In this document: piece after piece, positions 55,253-64,000 of the stretch
How positions within the stretch are numbered: position 1 is the first letter of the stretch
Layout: the number at the start of each line of letters is the position of its first letter
Origin: Flavobacterium sp. BFFFF2
GTDB lineage: Bacteria > Bacteroidota > Bacteroidia > Flavobacteriales > Flavobacteriaceae
Assembly: GCA_002256385.1 (NCBI GenBank)
Contig: NKJD01000014.1
Location: 17,794-81,793 of the forward strand
Direction of reading: 5' to 3'
DNA length: 64,000 nt
Position numbers and translations under genes: made by a program
Notes under the pieces: model-generated
Seen by the model: the letters and a program-made list of their open reading frames with translations, nothing else
Told to the model about the DNA's origin: nothing
Databases searched by the model: none

Positions 55253-57915
55253 TGAAAATTGAGCTGTCATTTTTGGGAAAAACCTTGTTGCTAAGTTGCT
55301 TGTTAAGCGTGTTTTTAAGTGGAGTAACACAAGGCCAATCTGCTTTTGTGTCGCAGAAAATTCCTTTTGACCAAGCTTGGTCTTTTTACAAAATGGACAC
55401 CGATAATCCTGCTGACATTCCGCAAAGTGGCGGTGAAATAGTGCACATTCCGCATACATGGAATCAGAAAGATGCCCTTGATGATGCGCCAGGTTTTTAT
55501 AGAGGTTCAGGCTGGTATCGCTATCAATTCACCATTGACGCAACTGATCAATCCGTTGATTATTTGCGCATTGGGACAGCCTGTATGCAAGCATGGGTGT
55601 ATGTCAACGGCCAATTGGTGAGCCAGCACCAAGGCGGGTATACTGCATTTGTTTCCAATTTGCAAAACAAATTACATACTGGTCAGAATGACTTGTTAAT
55701 TCATGTTTCCAATGCGCCCGATGCCAATGTTGCCCCTATTTCGGCTGATTTCACCTTTTTTGGTGGACTTACACGCGGCATTTGTCTGTATAGGTTCCCC
55801 AAGACACATATCCCTTTCGGGCAATATGGTGAAAGGGCTGTTCATGTGACCTATCGAGATGTCCTTCAAAAAAAAGCCTTTCTTGACATTGAAACCAAGG
55901 TGCAAGGTGCCCAAAAAGATATAACCATTAAGCAACGACTGGTCGATCAACAAGGCGTCATTTGTGCCCAACATAGTTATAAAGTAAGGGAAAGCAATGC
56001 GTTGTTGTTAACTACCCGTCAAACTTTATCCATCAAGAAACCATCACTTTGGTCGCCTGAGGACCCAGTGATGTATACCCTCATTACCGAATTGGTAGCT
56101 GAAAATGGGAGGATCATCGATACAAACCAATCGCCTATTGCATTTCGAACAGCTTCGGTATCAGGCGAACACGGGTTTTTGTTAAATGGCCAACCATACA
56201 AACTGAACGGGGTCAATCGGCACGAAATGTGGTTGGGGCAGGGGAGTGCCCTACAAACTGAGCAAACGAATGCGGATATGGCCGCCATTAAAGTGATGGG
56301 GGCCAATTTTATTCGCATTGCGCATTATCCGCAAGATGACGCGGTTTTGCAAGCCTGCGACCAATTGGGACTCATTGCTTTGGTTGAAATTCCCGTCGTG
56401 AATGAAATTACGGAAAGCGACGCTTTTTTGGCCTCGTCCGTTCAGCAAATGCACGAAATGATTGCGCAATGCGAAATACACCCGTCCGTAGTAGGCTGGG
56501 CTTTTATGAATGAAGTTTTGCTGCGATTGCCTTATAAAAAAGAGCCGGAGAAACAAGAAAAATATTTGTTAGAAGTGCAACGTCAAGCCAAAGTATTGAA
56601 TGAAACCGCCAAACAAGTTGACCCAAGTCGGTTCACCTTGCTGCCCTGTCACGGCGATTTTGGCTTATATGAAAAAGCAGGTTTGCTGACCATTACCGAT
56701 GCGATAGGCTGGAATTTATACCAAGGTTGGTACAAAGGCAAAACGGAAGAATTAGGAGGTTTTCTAGATCATTTTCACCAAAAATACCCCAACAAGTCGG
56801 TTTGGCTTTCTGAATACGGCGCCGATATGGATCCGCGTTTGTACACCGAACAACCACAACGTTTTGACTACACCCCCCAATATGGCCTACAATGGCACCA
56901 ACAGGTGATGGCACAACTCGATCAACGTGCTTATTTGGGTGGAACAGCCGTTTGGAATTACAACGACTTTTACTCTGAATACCGCCAACATGCCACGCCG
57001 CATGTGAATAGCAAAGGCTTGGTCACTTTAGATCGGAAGCCCAAAGAGGTGGCGCAGTGGTATCGGTGTCATTGGTCAAAAACGCCTTATGTGGCTATTG
57101 GCCGAAACGAACACAAATCGCTGGTGGTTCGGGGAAATCAATTTCCGATAACCATTCAGGTACCTGTTTTTACCAATTCATCCAGTATTCAGTGGTTTTT
57201 GAATGAGGAGAAGCAAACCGATTTGGAAGTAAAAAACCAAATGGTGGTGTTACCTATTCAATTAAGTAAGCCAATTGAAAGTATTCATATCCAAGTGTTA
57301 ACAGCTGATGGAAAAGCAAGTGCAGAAGCGACTTGGCGATTAGTTTATCTCATGAATGACGGGCTTACCCTTCAAAAACCAATGGGATTTTTAATGGGAA
57401 CTGCCCGCGATTATTTTCAGGCCTCCGCAGGTATTTGGTGGGTGCATGAACCCAAATCGAATGAGTTTACTTGGGGAAGTGAAGGGGGAGGTGCCTTGGT
57501 GTTTCAAACCAAAAACGGGGCTTTACCGGCCAGTGATTTGGCCATCAATGAAACAGAAGATGACCCCATTTATCAGACGCAGCGCAAGGGGATTACCCAA
57601 TTTTCTATGCCATTGGAAGCGGGTAAATACCGCATCAGCTTGTTGGGGACCCAATTGGAAGTGAATCAGAAAAAAGAAGGCTTGGTGAATCAATTGGGCA
57701 CGCAAGTGCGTCATGAATCGGCTTTGCCTATCGGAATGACCGTCCACTGTGGATCTACAGAAATAGGGACTTTTAGCCCGCCACAGGCCCCTGAAAGCCA
57801 ATCGTTTCAATTTGAAATAGATCATACAGGTGGGTTGTTCACCCTCCATTTCACCCCTTTACCTCAATGTGAAGCAGCTATTAGCGCCCTGCTCATTGAG
57901 TCCATTCAACCTTAA
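55252..57915 (+). CDS. Glycoside hydrolase family 2 (beta-galactosidase/beta-glucuronidase-like)
   Basis: VHIPHTWNQKDALDD, LNGVNRHEMWLGQG, GWAFMNEVLL, VWLSEYGADMD; start chosen at MKIELSFLGK signal peptide. Confidence 0.92.
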   Translation: MKIELSFLGKTLLLSCLLSVFLSGVTQGQSAFVSQKIPFDQAWSFYKMDTDNPADIPQSGGEIVHIPHTWNQKDALDDAPGFYRGSGWYRYQFTIDATDQSVDYLRIGTACMQAWVYVNGQLVSQHQGGYTAFVSNLQNKLHTGQNDLLIHVSNAPDANVAPISADFTFFGGLTRGICLYRFPKTHIPFGQYGERAVHVTYRDVLQKKAFLDIETKVQGAQKDITIKQRLVDQQGVICAQHSYKVRESNALLLTTRQTLSIKKPSLWSPEDPVMYTLITELVAENGRIIDTNQSPIAFRTASVSGEHGFLLNGQPYKLNGVNRHEMWLGQGSALQTEQTNADMAAIKVMGANFIRIAHYPQDDAVLQACDQLGLIALVEIPVVNEITESDAFLASSVQQMHEMIAQCEIHPSVVGWAFMNEVLLRLPYKKEPEKQEKYLLEVQRQAKVLNETAKQVDPSRFTLLPCHGDFGLYEKAGLLTITDAIGWNLYQGWYKGKTEELGGFLDHFHQKYPNKSVWLSEYGADMDPRLYTEQPQRFDYTPQYGLQWHQQVMAQLDQRAYLGGTAVWNYNDFYSEYRQHATPHVNSKGLVTLDRKPKEVAQWYRCHWSKTPYVAIGRNEHKSLVVRGNQFPITIQVPVFTNSSSIQWFLNEEKQTDLEVKNQMVVLPIQLSKPIESIHIQVLTADGKASAEATWRLVYLMNDGLTLQKPMGFLMGTARDYFQASAGIWWVHEPKSNEFTWGSEGGGALVFQTKNGALPASDLAINETEDDPIYQTQRKGITQFSMPLEAGKYRISLLGTQLEVNQKKEGLVNQLGTQVRHESALPIGMTVHCGSTEIGTFSPPQAPESQSFQFEIDHTGGLFTLHFTPLPQCEAAISALLIESIQP

Positions 57916-57927
57916 AACTTGTAATAA

Positions 57928-59112
57928 ATGAATTCTACTATGACCACCAACGAACGAAAAGCCCTGCTGACAGCTTGCTTTATCGGCTTTGCTTATTCGG
58001 CAAATTACACCAATCATGCACCTTTAAAAGACATGCTGGTGGCTGCCTTTGAAACGTCTACTTTTGAATTTACCAAAGCGAAATTTGGCCTATTAACAAC
58101 GGCCATCTTTTTAACCCATGCCTTGATGCAAATTCCGGGCGGTCATTTGGCTGATCATTTCGGCCCAAAGAAAATTCTCATTGCCGCATTATCAGTTGTT
58201 GTTATTGGTAATTTCGGTATTTCAACGTCAACGACCTATATGGCCTTAATCACTTGGAAGTTCCTCATTGGTTTTGGCACAGGAACCTGTTTTATTTCTG
58301 GCGCTCGGTATATTTATCAAAATTCAAAACCCGAAAGAGTACTTTTGAATCAAGGCTATTATGGTGCCTGCATTTTGATGGGTTCAGGATTTGTCATATT
58401 TGCTGTGCCATTGATTGCAAAGCATTTCAATGCTTGGAATTATGGTTTTTTGGCCACAGCCATCGTGGCATTATTGGGGCTGATTGCGGCCTTATTTGCG
58501 CCTCAAGCTGAAGCCAAAGAACATCCGCAAACTTCATTAAAAGCACTTTTATCACATGGTCCATTGTATGCCCTGGGTTGGGTGCAAATGGCTTCCTTTG
58601 GTTTGGTGATAGTCATTGGATCGTGGATTACCACTTTACTGACCGAAAAATCGGGCATTGAATCCAAATGGCTTATTCATGCGGTGGCATCGTTGGTATT
58701 GCTGATTGGTATATTTTCCCGATCGTATGGCGGTAATTTGGTTCAGCGCCATGGAGTTAAAAAAGTATTAGTAGGCAGTATTTTCATGAATGCTACGGGT
58801 TGCATGTTGCTGGCTTTTTTACCAGAAGTATTCCCCGTTGTATTGTTGGCGATCGTATTATTAGGCTTGGGCTGTGGGTTTCCTTATTCTGCCTTGTTTA
58901 GCAGAGCCACGTCCTTGTTTCCAGGTAGGGCAGGAGCTGCCATGGGCTTAGTAAACATGATGGGCATCGTGTTTATTTTATGTGGTGCACCCTTGGTAGG
59001 CCAACTTACCGACTTAAGTGGTAATTTCACCACTGCCTTCTTAAGTTTAGGACTATTTGCCCTTTCGTCTTTATTTGCAATTGTTAAAATTCCAGCAACT
59101 AACCAACATTAA
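57928..59112 (+). CDS. MFS transporter (candidate malonate/dicarboxylate importer)
   Basis: 12-TM MFS architecture; HALMQIPGGHLADHFGPKKIL; substrate inferred only from its operon partners. Confidence 0.85.
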   Translation: MNSTMTTNERKALLTACFIGFAYSANYTNHAPLKDMLVAAFETSTFEFTKAKFGLLTTAIFLTHALMQIPGGHLADHFGPKKILIAALSVVVIGNFGISTSTTYMALITWKFLIGFGTGTCFISGARYIYQNSKPERVLLNQGYYGACILMGSGFVIFAVPLIAKHFNAWNYGFLATAIVALLGLIAALFAPQAEAKEHPQTSLKALLSHGPLYALGWVQMASFGLVIVIGSWITTLLTEKSGIESKWLIHAVASLVLLIGIFSRSYGGNLVQRHGVKKVLVGSIFMNATGCMLLAFLPEVFPVVLLAIVLLGLGCGFPYSALFSRATSLFPGRAGAAMGLVNMMGIVFILCGAPLVGQLTDLSGNFTTAFLSLGLFALSSLFAIVKIPATNQH

Positions 59113-59133
59113 TATTTATATTTCTTTAGCAAT

Positions 59134-60576
59134 ATGAACCTCTATCAACTTTTTAGTTTATCCCTGAAAGGCCGCGCCAACAAAGAAGCCCTTCAATTTC
59201 AAGACCAAACATTTACTTTTGGACAATTAGACCAACGAAGCCAGCAAATGGCTTTGTTTTTGCAGCAAAAAGGCCTTGTACAAGGCGACCGCTTGGGCGT
59301 ATATTTAGAAAATGGGGTTGAATTGATTGACCTGTTTTTGGCCTGTGTCCAATCGGGCATCATTTTTGTTCCCATGAACATTATGTATCGAGAACGCGAA
59401 TTAACGCATATCATTGAAGATGCGGCCCCCAAATTATTAATCAGTGATGGACCCGTTCCCGGCGGCTTTGACTCACTTTTAAAATCAGAATTAGCGGCCG
59501 TTTATGAAACGGCTTATGCCCCCTTTATTCCAGCCGTCATTTCAGGCGATGATCCGGCGGCATTGGTTTATACCAGCGGAACTACAGGCAAATCAAAAGG
59601 GGCTGTTTTAACGCATAACAACTTTTTGTCCAATGGGGTGAACTTGTGTTCAAGTTGGCACATCACTGAAGCTGATCGGTTTTTGTTGGCTTTGCCCTTG
59701 TTTCATGTACACGCATTGGCTAATGGCATTCACAGTTGGCTGATTAGCGGCTGTCACATGCATTTATTACCTCGTTTTGAGTACCAAAAAGCACAAGCTC
59801 AGTTTGAAACCTACCAACCAACCCTGTTTTTTGGGGTGCCTACCATTTACATTCGATTGTTAGATTGGGATGCGAAAATCGCTGAAAAAGTAGGCAAAAC
59901 TGCCCGTTTATTTGTTTGCGGATCGGCGCCATTGCCTCCGCAGGTTCTTACTGATTTTGAAGCCAAATTTGGCCATGTCATTTTGGAACGATATGGCATG
60001 ACCGAAACGTTGATGAACCTGTCAAATCCGTATATCGGTGAGCGCCGTGCAGGTACGGTCGGTTTTACGTTGCCTGGCATTTCAGCCAAAATTATCCAAG
60101 CTGACGGCAATGTGGCACCGATTGGAGAAGAAGGCGAAGTGTATATTAAAGGCCCCAACGTGTGTGCCGGTTATTGGAACCGACCCGACGCCACCGAAGA
60201 AGCTTTTGTTGATGGCTATTTTAAAACGGGCGATATGGGTGAATGTGCCGCCGATGGGTACATTACCCTGAAAGGCCGCAAAAGCGATTTAATCATAAGT
60301 GGCGGATTTAACATTTATCCCCGTGAAATTGAAGAATACCTCAGTGAACAAGCAGGCGTTTTGGAAGTGGTTGTGGTCGGAATACCGCACGAATCCAGAG
60401 GGGAAGTACCTGTTGCTTATTTAGTAACCGATCAAGATTATGATGATGAAACCGTTCAACAAAATTGTGTAAGAACCTTTGCTTCTTTTAAAATACCACG
60501 CGCCTATATCCAAGTGGATAGTTTACCGAGAACAGCGCTTGGAAAAGTGCAAAAACATTTATTACCTAAACCCTAA
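59134..60576 (+). CDS. AMP-forming acyl-CoA synthetase, malonyl-CoA synthetase (MatB)-like
   Basis: ALVYTSGTTGKSKGAVLTHNNFLSNGVNL, VILERYGMTETLMNLSNPYIGERRAGTVGFTLPG, ISGGFNIYPREIEEYL. Confidence 0.88.
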   Translation: MNLYQLFSLSLKGRANKEALQFQDQTFTFGQLDQRSQQMALFLQQKGLVQGDRLGVYLENGVELIDLFLACVQSGIIFVPMNIMYRERELTHIIEDAAPKLLISDGPVPGGFDSLLKSELAAVYETAYAPFIPAVISGDDPAALVYTSGTTGKSKGAVLTHNNFLSNGVNLCSSWHITEADRFLLALPLFHVHALANGIHSWLISGCHMHLLPRFEYQKAQAQFETYQPTLFFGVPTIYIRLLDWDAKIAEKVGKTARLFVCGSAPLPPQVLTDFEAKFGHVILERYGMTETLMNLSNPYIGERRAGTVGFTLPGISAKIIQADGNVAPIGEEGEVYIKGPNVCAGYWNRPDATEEAFVDGYFKTGDMGECAADGYITLKGRKSDLIISGGFNIYPREIEEYLSEQAGVLEVVVVGIPHESRGEVPVAYLVTDQDYDDETVQQNCVRTFASFKIPRAYIQVDSLPRTALGKVQKHLLPKP

Positions 60577-60598
60577 AAATTTTATATCCCCACCTGTT

Positions 60599-61186
60599 AT
60601 GAGCCCTATTATTCCTTATGGAGACCCCGCTTTTGACCCTGCTTGGTTGTCATTGATTCAGCACGATCCGGTGCATCCAAGTATTCCGCTTGAAAAGCGC
60701 ATTACGGGCAACCGCACCTTGTATGTGTATGTACACGACAACATACCACAATTTATGGTCTGCGTTCGGGTAGGAAACCGCTTGCCGCATACCATGATCG
60801 ACATTTTGGAAGACGATGATTACCATTCAAAATTCGATGTGAGTTATGCCATTTTTTACTCGATATTTAGGTTGCCGGGGGCCACGCAAAAAGGAGCGGG
60901 AACACTTGCCATTAAAAGCCTGATTGCTTATTGTCGGGCCCAAGGGGTTCAAGGATTTTACACCTTGAGTCCAGCGCCACAAATGCGCGAACATTTTAAA
61001 CAAAAGCCCAGCGAAGCCGATATTCGCAAATACTTAGAAGCCTTTGAAGGCCCGGTGGCCCGGTTTCACTTAAATAATGGTGCCCGCATTCACAGCATTA
61101 ATTTTAATGCCGATATGTCGGTGCAGCGCATCGATGAAAGTTGGGGCATCATGGTGAATTACGATTATAATTTTTGTGATCGATAA
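60599..61186 (+). CDS. Stand-alone malonyl-CoA decarboxylase catalytic (GNAT-fold) domain-like protein, 195 aa
   Basis: GATQKGAGTLAIKSLI, GFYTLSPAPQM, VARFHLNNGARIHSINFNADMSVQRIDESWGIMVNYDYN resemble the MCD C-terminal domain ([38 protein letters not shown] in human MCD, from memory). Confidence 0.75.
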   Translation: MSPIIPYGDPAFDPAWLSLIQHDPVHPSIPLEKRITGNRTLYVYVHDNIPQFMVCVRVGNRLPHTMIDILEDDDYHSKFDVSYAIFYSIFRLPGATQKGAGTLAIKSLIAYCRAQGVQGFYTLSPAPQMREHFKQKPSEADIRKYLEAFEGPVARFHLNNGARIHSINFNADMSVQRIDESWGIMVNYDYNFCDR

Positions 61187-61212
61187 AACAGCAGATAAAA
61201 ATAAATTTTACA

Positions 61213-61248
61213 AATAGCGCCTCGTTTGCATAAGGCGCTATTTTTTTT
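61213..61248 (+). terminator. Rho-independent terminator ending the operon
   Basis: AATAGCGCCtcgtttgcataaGGCGCTATTTTTTTT. Confidence 0.88.
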
Positions 61249-61276
61249 CAACCAAACATATCTTGCGCTTAGCCTC

Positions 61277-61353
61277 GTCGAAAGTCGAAAGTCGAAAGTC
61301 AAAAGTCGAAAGTCAAAAGTCAAAAGTCAAAAAGTCGGAAGTCAAAAGTCGAG
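61277..61353. repeat. Heptanucleotide microsatellite (GTCRAAA)n
   Basis: gtcgaaagtcgaaagtcgaaagtcaaaagtcgaaagtcaaaagtc... Confidence 0.88.
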
Positions 61354-61721
61354 AGACTAGACATCATTTCGTGTAAACTCAACAAAAATGGGACATCCGA
61401 TCTGACCCTACGTGGTTTCCAAAATCAATTCTTGGTACAAAAGCAGGGTAACTGCAAGGGTCACCTAACATGGTACTACTGAAACGTTGTTACAATATTT
61501 AAACATTAGCTTCGCCCCATTTGTCTCCATGCCGCAATAGCAATCGGGATCAGGGCCTCATTTTCAAATTTTCATCCAGATAGCTATCGGGATTGAATCC
61601 TTCAATTTTTCAATCATTGTAAGGCAGTAGCCATTGGACAATAGTTTTTTGTTTAAAGCTTAATGTTCAAGGTTTAAGGTTTAAAGTTGTTTTCAACCCT
61701 CTAAAAATCTCAAACCACAAA

Positions 61722-61867
61722 ATTCAAATCCTTCAATCCTTCAATCCTTCAATCCTTCAATCTTCCAATCCTTCAATCCTTCAATCCTTCAATCCTTCAA
61801 TCTTCCAATCTTCCAATCCTTCAATCTTTCAATTCTTCAATCTTTCAATCATATAATCTCTCAATCA
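61722..61867. repeat. Octanucleotide microsatellite (TTCAATCC/TTCCAATC)n
   Basis: Runs of ttcaatcc and ttccaatc units immediately upstream of the epimerase gene. Confidence 0.88.
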
Positions 61868-61911
61868 AACATTCAAAATAAATACATTTGCAAACAACAA
61901 ACAAACTACTT

Positions 61912-62853
61912 ATGAAACCTACCATTTTAATTATTGGGGCTTGCGGACAAATAGGCACTGAACTTACTTTTGCATTGCGTCAGAAATACGGAAAAGAACG
62001 CGTCATTGCTTCAGACATTCGCAAGTTAGTAAGCCCTGTAGTTGACGATGGTATTTTTGAAGTAATCAATGCCCTCGACTTTAATCAGATAGAACACCTT
62101 ATTGAAAAATACCACGTTACAGACGTGTATTTAATGGCGGCCTTATTGTCGGCTACTGCCGAGAAAAATCCAGCGTTTGCTTGGGATTTAAATATGAATT
62201 CCCTTTTTCATGTACTTAATTTAGCCAAAGCAAATAAAATAAAAAAGGTATTTTGGCCATCAAGTATTGCTGTTTTTGGTCCATCGACGCCACGGGAGCA
62301 TACACCGCAGTATACCGTTACCGAACCTTCAACCGTATATGGGATTAGTAAACTGGCTGGTGAACGCTGGTGTGCCTATTACCATGAAAAATATGGGGTT
62401 GATGTGCGCAGTATACGTTATCCTGGGCTGATCAGTTGGGGGACTCCTCCAGGTGGTGGAACGACCGATTATGCAGTTGATATTTTCCATCAAGCATTGC
62501 AAAAAGTCACTTATACCTCTTTTTTAAAATCCGATTCTGCATTGCCGATGATGTATATGGATGATGCCATCAGAGCAACCATTGAAATCATGGAAGCGCC
62601 TGCAGATTCCATTCGAGTTCGTTCATCGTATAATTTAAGTGCCATGAGCTTTACTCCTGAACAACTGGCAGTTGAAATTCAAAAGCACCTGCCTGATTTT
62701 ACTTTACACTGTGATCCAGACTTTCGCCAACAAATAGCCGATTCATGGCCCGCGTCAATTGATGATACGGAAGCCCGAACCGATTGGAACTGGCAACCAG
62801 ACTTTGACTTAGGACGTATGACAGAGGATATGTTGACACATTTGAAAGTTTAA
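61912..62853 (+). CDS. NAD-dependent epimerase/dehydratase, L-threonine 3-dehydrogenase-like
   Basis: ILIIGACGQIGTELTFALRQKYG, YGISKLAGERWCAYYHEKYGVDVRSIRYPGLISW; start chosen at MKPTILIIGA. Confidence 0.88.
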   Translation: MKPTILIIGACGQIGTELTFALRQKYGKERVIASDIRKLVSPVVDDGIFEVINALDFNQIEHLIEKYHVTDVYLMAALLSATAEKNPAFAWDLNMNSLFHVLNLAKANKIKKVFWPSSIAVFGPSTPREHTPQYTVTEPSTVYGISKLAGERWCAYYHEKYGVDVRSIRYPGLISWGTPPGGGTTDYAVDIFHQALQKVTYTSFLKSDSALPMMYMDDAIRATIEIMEAPADSIRVRSSYNLSAMSFTPEQLAVEIQKHLPDFTLHCDPDFRQQIADSWPASIDDTEARTDWNWQPDFDLGRMTEDMLTHLKV

Positions 62854-62962
62854 AGGCGAAAGTCAAAAGTTTAAAGTCGAAAGTCGAAAGTCAAAAGCTG
62901 AAAGTCAAAAGTCAAAAGTTGAAAGTTGAAAGTTGAAAGTTGAAAGTTGAAAGTCAAAAGTC
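62853..62962. repeat. Heptanucleotide microsatellite (GTYRAAA)n
   Basis: gtcgaaagtcgaaagtcaaaag...gttgaaagttgaaagttgaaag. Confidence 0.88.
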
Positions 62963-63133
62963 TTTTCTAATCTTTCAATTTTTCAATTTTTCAATCAAAG
63001 AAAGGCAATAGCCATTAGTCAATAGTTTTTTAGTAAAAAGTTACAAGTCAAAAGTCAAAAGTCGAAATCATTCAATCATTACAATTTTTCAATCTCAAAT
63101 CTCAAATCTTTCAATCTTTCAATCTGAAATAAA

Positions 63134-63625
63134 CTATTTCTTCTTCTCCAACCACGCTTCATCCCAAGCGGTTTTTATTTTAACAATCTCATTGGTTTTG
63201 TCGTTTGGGATAAGCATAGACAACACATATTGTTGGATTTTCCAATGGCCGTTTTTAAAAATCAAAACACCTGACCCACGACAAAGTTTCATTTGGGTGT
63301 TTAACACTTCGTCAAACCAAGCCCATTGTTGATCAGCTGATAAGTGTATATGTCTTTCGACGGCTGTGAAATTCCATGCTTTTTTTCGGTCGAAATAAGG
63401 TTTGGCAAAGATTTCAAAGCTTTTTTTATCCCAGCGTTCGCCCGCTTCTGTGCCGATATAAATGGCTTCGTCATCTAATACTGAAAAATATTGTTCCCAA
63501 TCTGCTTGCGCCGCTGCCTGATGCCACCCGGTAAGCAATTGGTCTAATTGCTGGGACAAGGTTTGGCTTTGGACAGATATGAATAAAAGAATAAATCCAA
63601 TAGTAATAATCGTTTTAGGTTTCAT
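63134..63625 (-). CDS. SnoaL/DUF4440-like (NTF2-fold) exported protein
   Basis: Signal peptide, WHQAAAQADWEQYFSVLDDEAIYIGTEAGERWDKKSFEIFAKPYF. Confidence 0.8.
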   Translation of the reverse strand: MKPKTIITIGFILLFISVQSQTLSQQLDQLLTGWHQAAAQADWEQYFSVLDDEAIYIGTEAGERWDKKSFEIFAKPYFDRKKAWNFTAVERHIHLSADQQWAWFDEVLNTQMKLCRGSGVLIFKNGHWKIQQYVLSMLIPNDKTNEIVKIKTAWDEAWLEKKK

Positions 63626-63889
63626 TTTAAAATAGATTTTATTATTAATTGAATTTTTAAACTCCGCCGTTTTTTACATGCATCCAGAGGATATCATGCT
63701 GAGGTGTTTTTTGATTTGTTCAAAGTTCGTAAATTTATGTGGTTTATTTATCGGTTTGTTTGGATTGAAATATCTACAATTGAATGCTTTATATTTAATG
63801 TTGAAAAGTCAGTTTTAAACTTTGCCACCTTGTTAATATTCGCTTAACATTAGTTGTATAGATTTGCACGATCATAGATATAAATTGCG

Positions 63890-64000
63890 ATGAACTTAAA
63901 TGCTGTTTTTCAATTTTTTGTCCCGAAGGACACCAAGTTTTTTCCCTTGTTTGAATCGGCGACGCAGCATTTGGTGCTGATGGCTACTACCTTGCATGAG
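63890..64000 (+). CDS. DUF47/PhoU-like phosphate-transport accessory protein, partial
   Basis: MNLNAVFQFFVPKDTKFFPLFESATQHLVLMATTLHE runs off the window end. Confidence 0.8.
   Translation, partial: MNLNAVFQFFVPKDTKFFPLFESATQHLVLMATTLHE

Noticed and set aside
51563-57915. Assigning the PUL to agar, ulvan or xylan specifically
   Set aside because: The GH module resembles agarase-like proteins only at motif level and no diagnostic GH/PL family could be confirmed without a search; substrate left open.
60479-60598. Upstream start of the MCD-like ORF
   Set aside because: Overlaps the ligase C-terminus and lacks similarity; ATG 60599 after the ligase stop is more plausible.
1-64000. Phage, defence island or integrative element
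   Set aside because: No integrase, transposase, phage structural, restriction-modification or toxin-antitoxin genes were recognised; gene content is housekeeping plus metabolic.

Overview
This window looks like a chromosomal segment from a Bacteroidota/Flavobacteriia-type genome. The evidence is T9SS sorting domains, SusCD, PorD/DUF4835, TAnnTTTG-like -7 boxes and A/T-rich spacers. The left half (1-27.4 kb) is mostly housekeeping: ychF (partial), folP, rlmH, a LuxR-type response regulator, tRNA-Ser/Pro/Arg, a CusB/CusA-TolC metal efflux pair, an OmpR/HK two-component pair, coaE, GT2, fabI, recN, porD-like, coaBC, rpoZ-like, bamD, dapA, a split 5'-nucleotidase and hutI. The right half (27.7-57.9 kb) is a polysaccharide-utilisation and uronate-catabolism locus. 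It has a LacI-type regulator with no normal start codon, three large T9SS surface proteins, a full glucuronate-to-pyruvate pathway (uxaC, uxuB, uxuA, kdgK, kdgA, exuT-like), SusC/SusD, a GH-esterase fusion, a second esterase and a GH2. Three near-identical 16-bp palindromes (29040, 34319, 39540) tie the locus into one candidate regulon. Next comes a compact operon that looks like malonate catabolism: an MFS transporter, a MatB-like ligase, and a 195-aa protein resembling only the GNAT-fold catalytic domain of malonyl-CoA decarboxylase. The intergenic DNA holds a MITE-like inverted-repeat element with partial copies, an 88-bp tandem repeat beside the tRNAs, and several 7/8-bp microsatellite tracts. 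No CRISPR, transposase or rRNA was seen. All calls come from reading the sequence; no database search was run.
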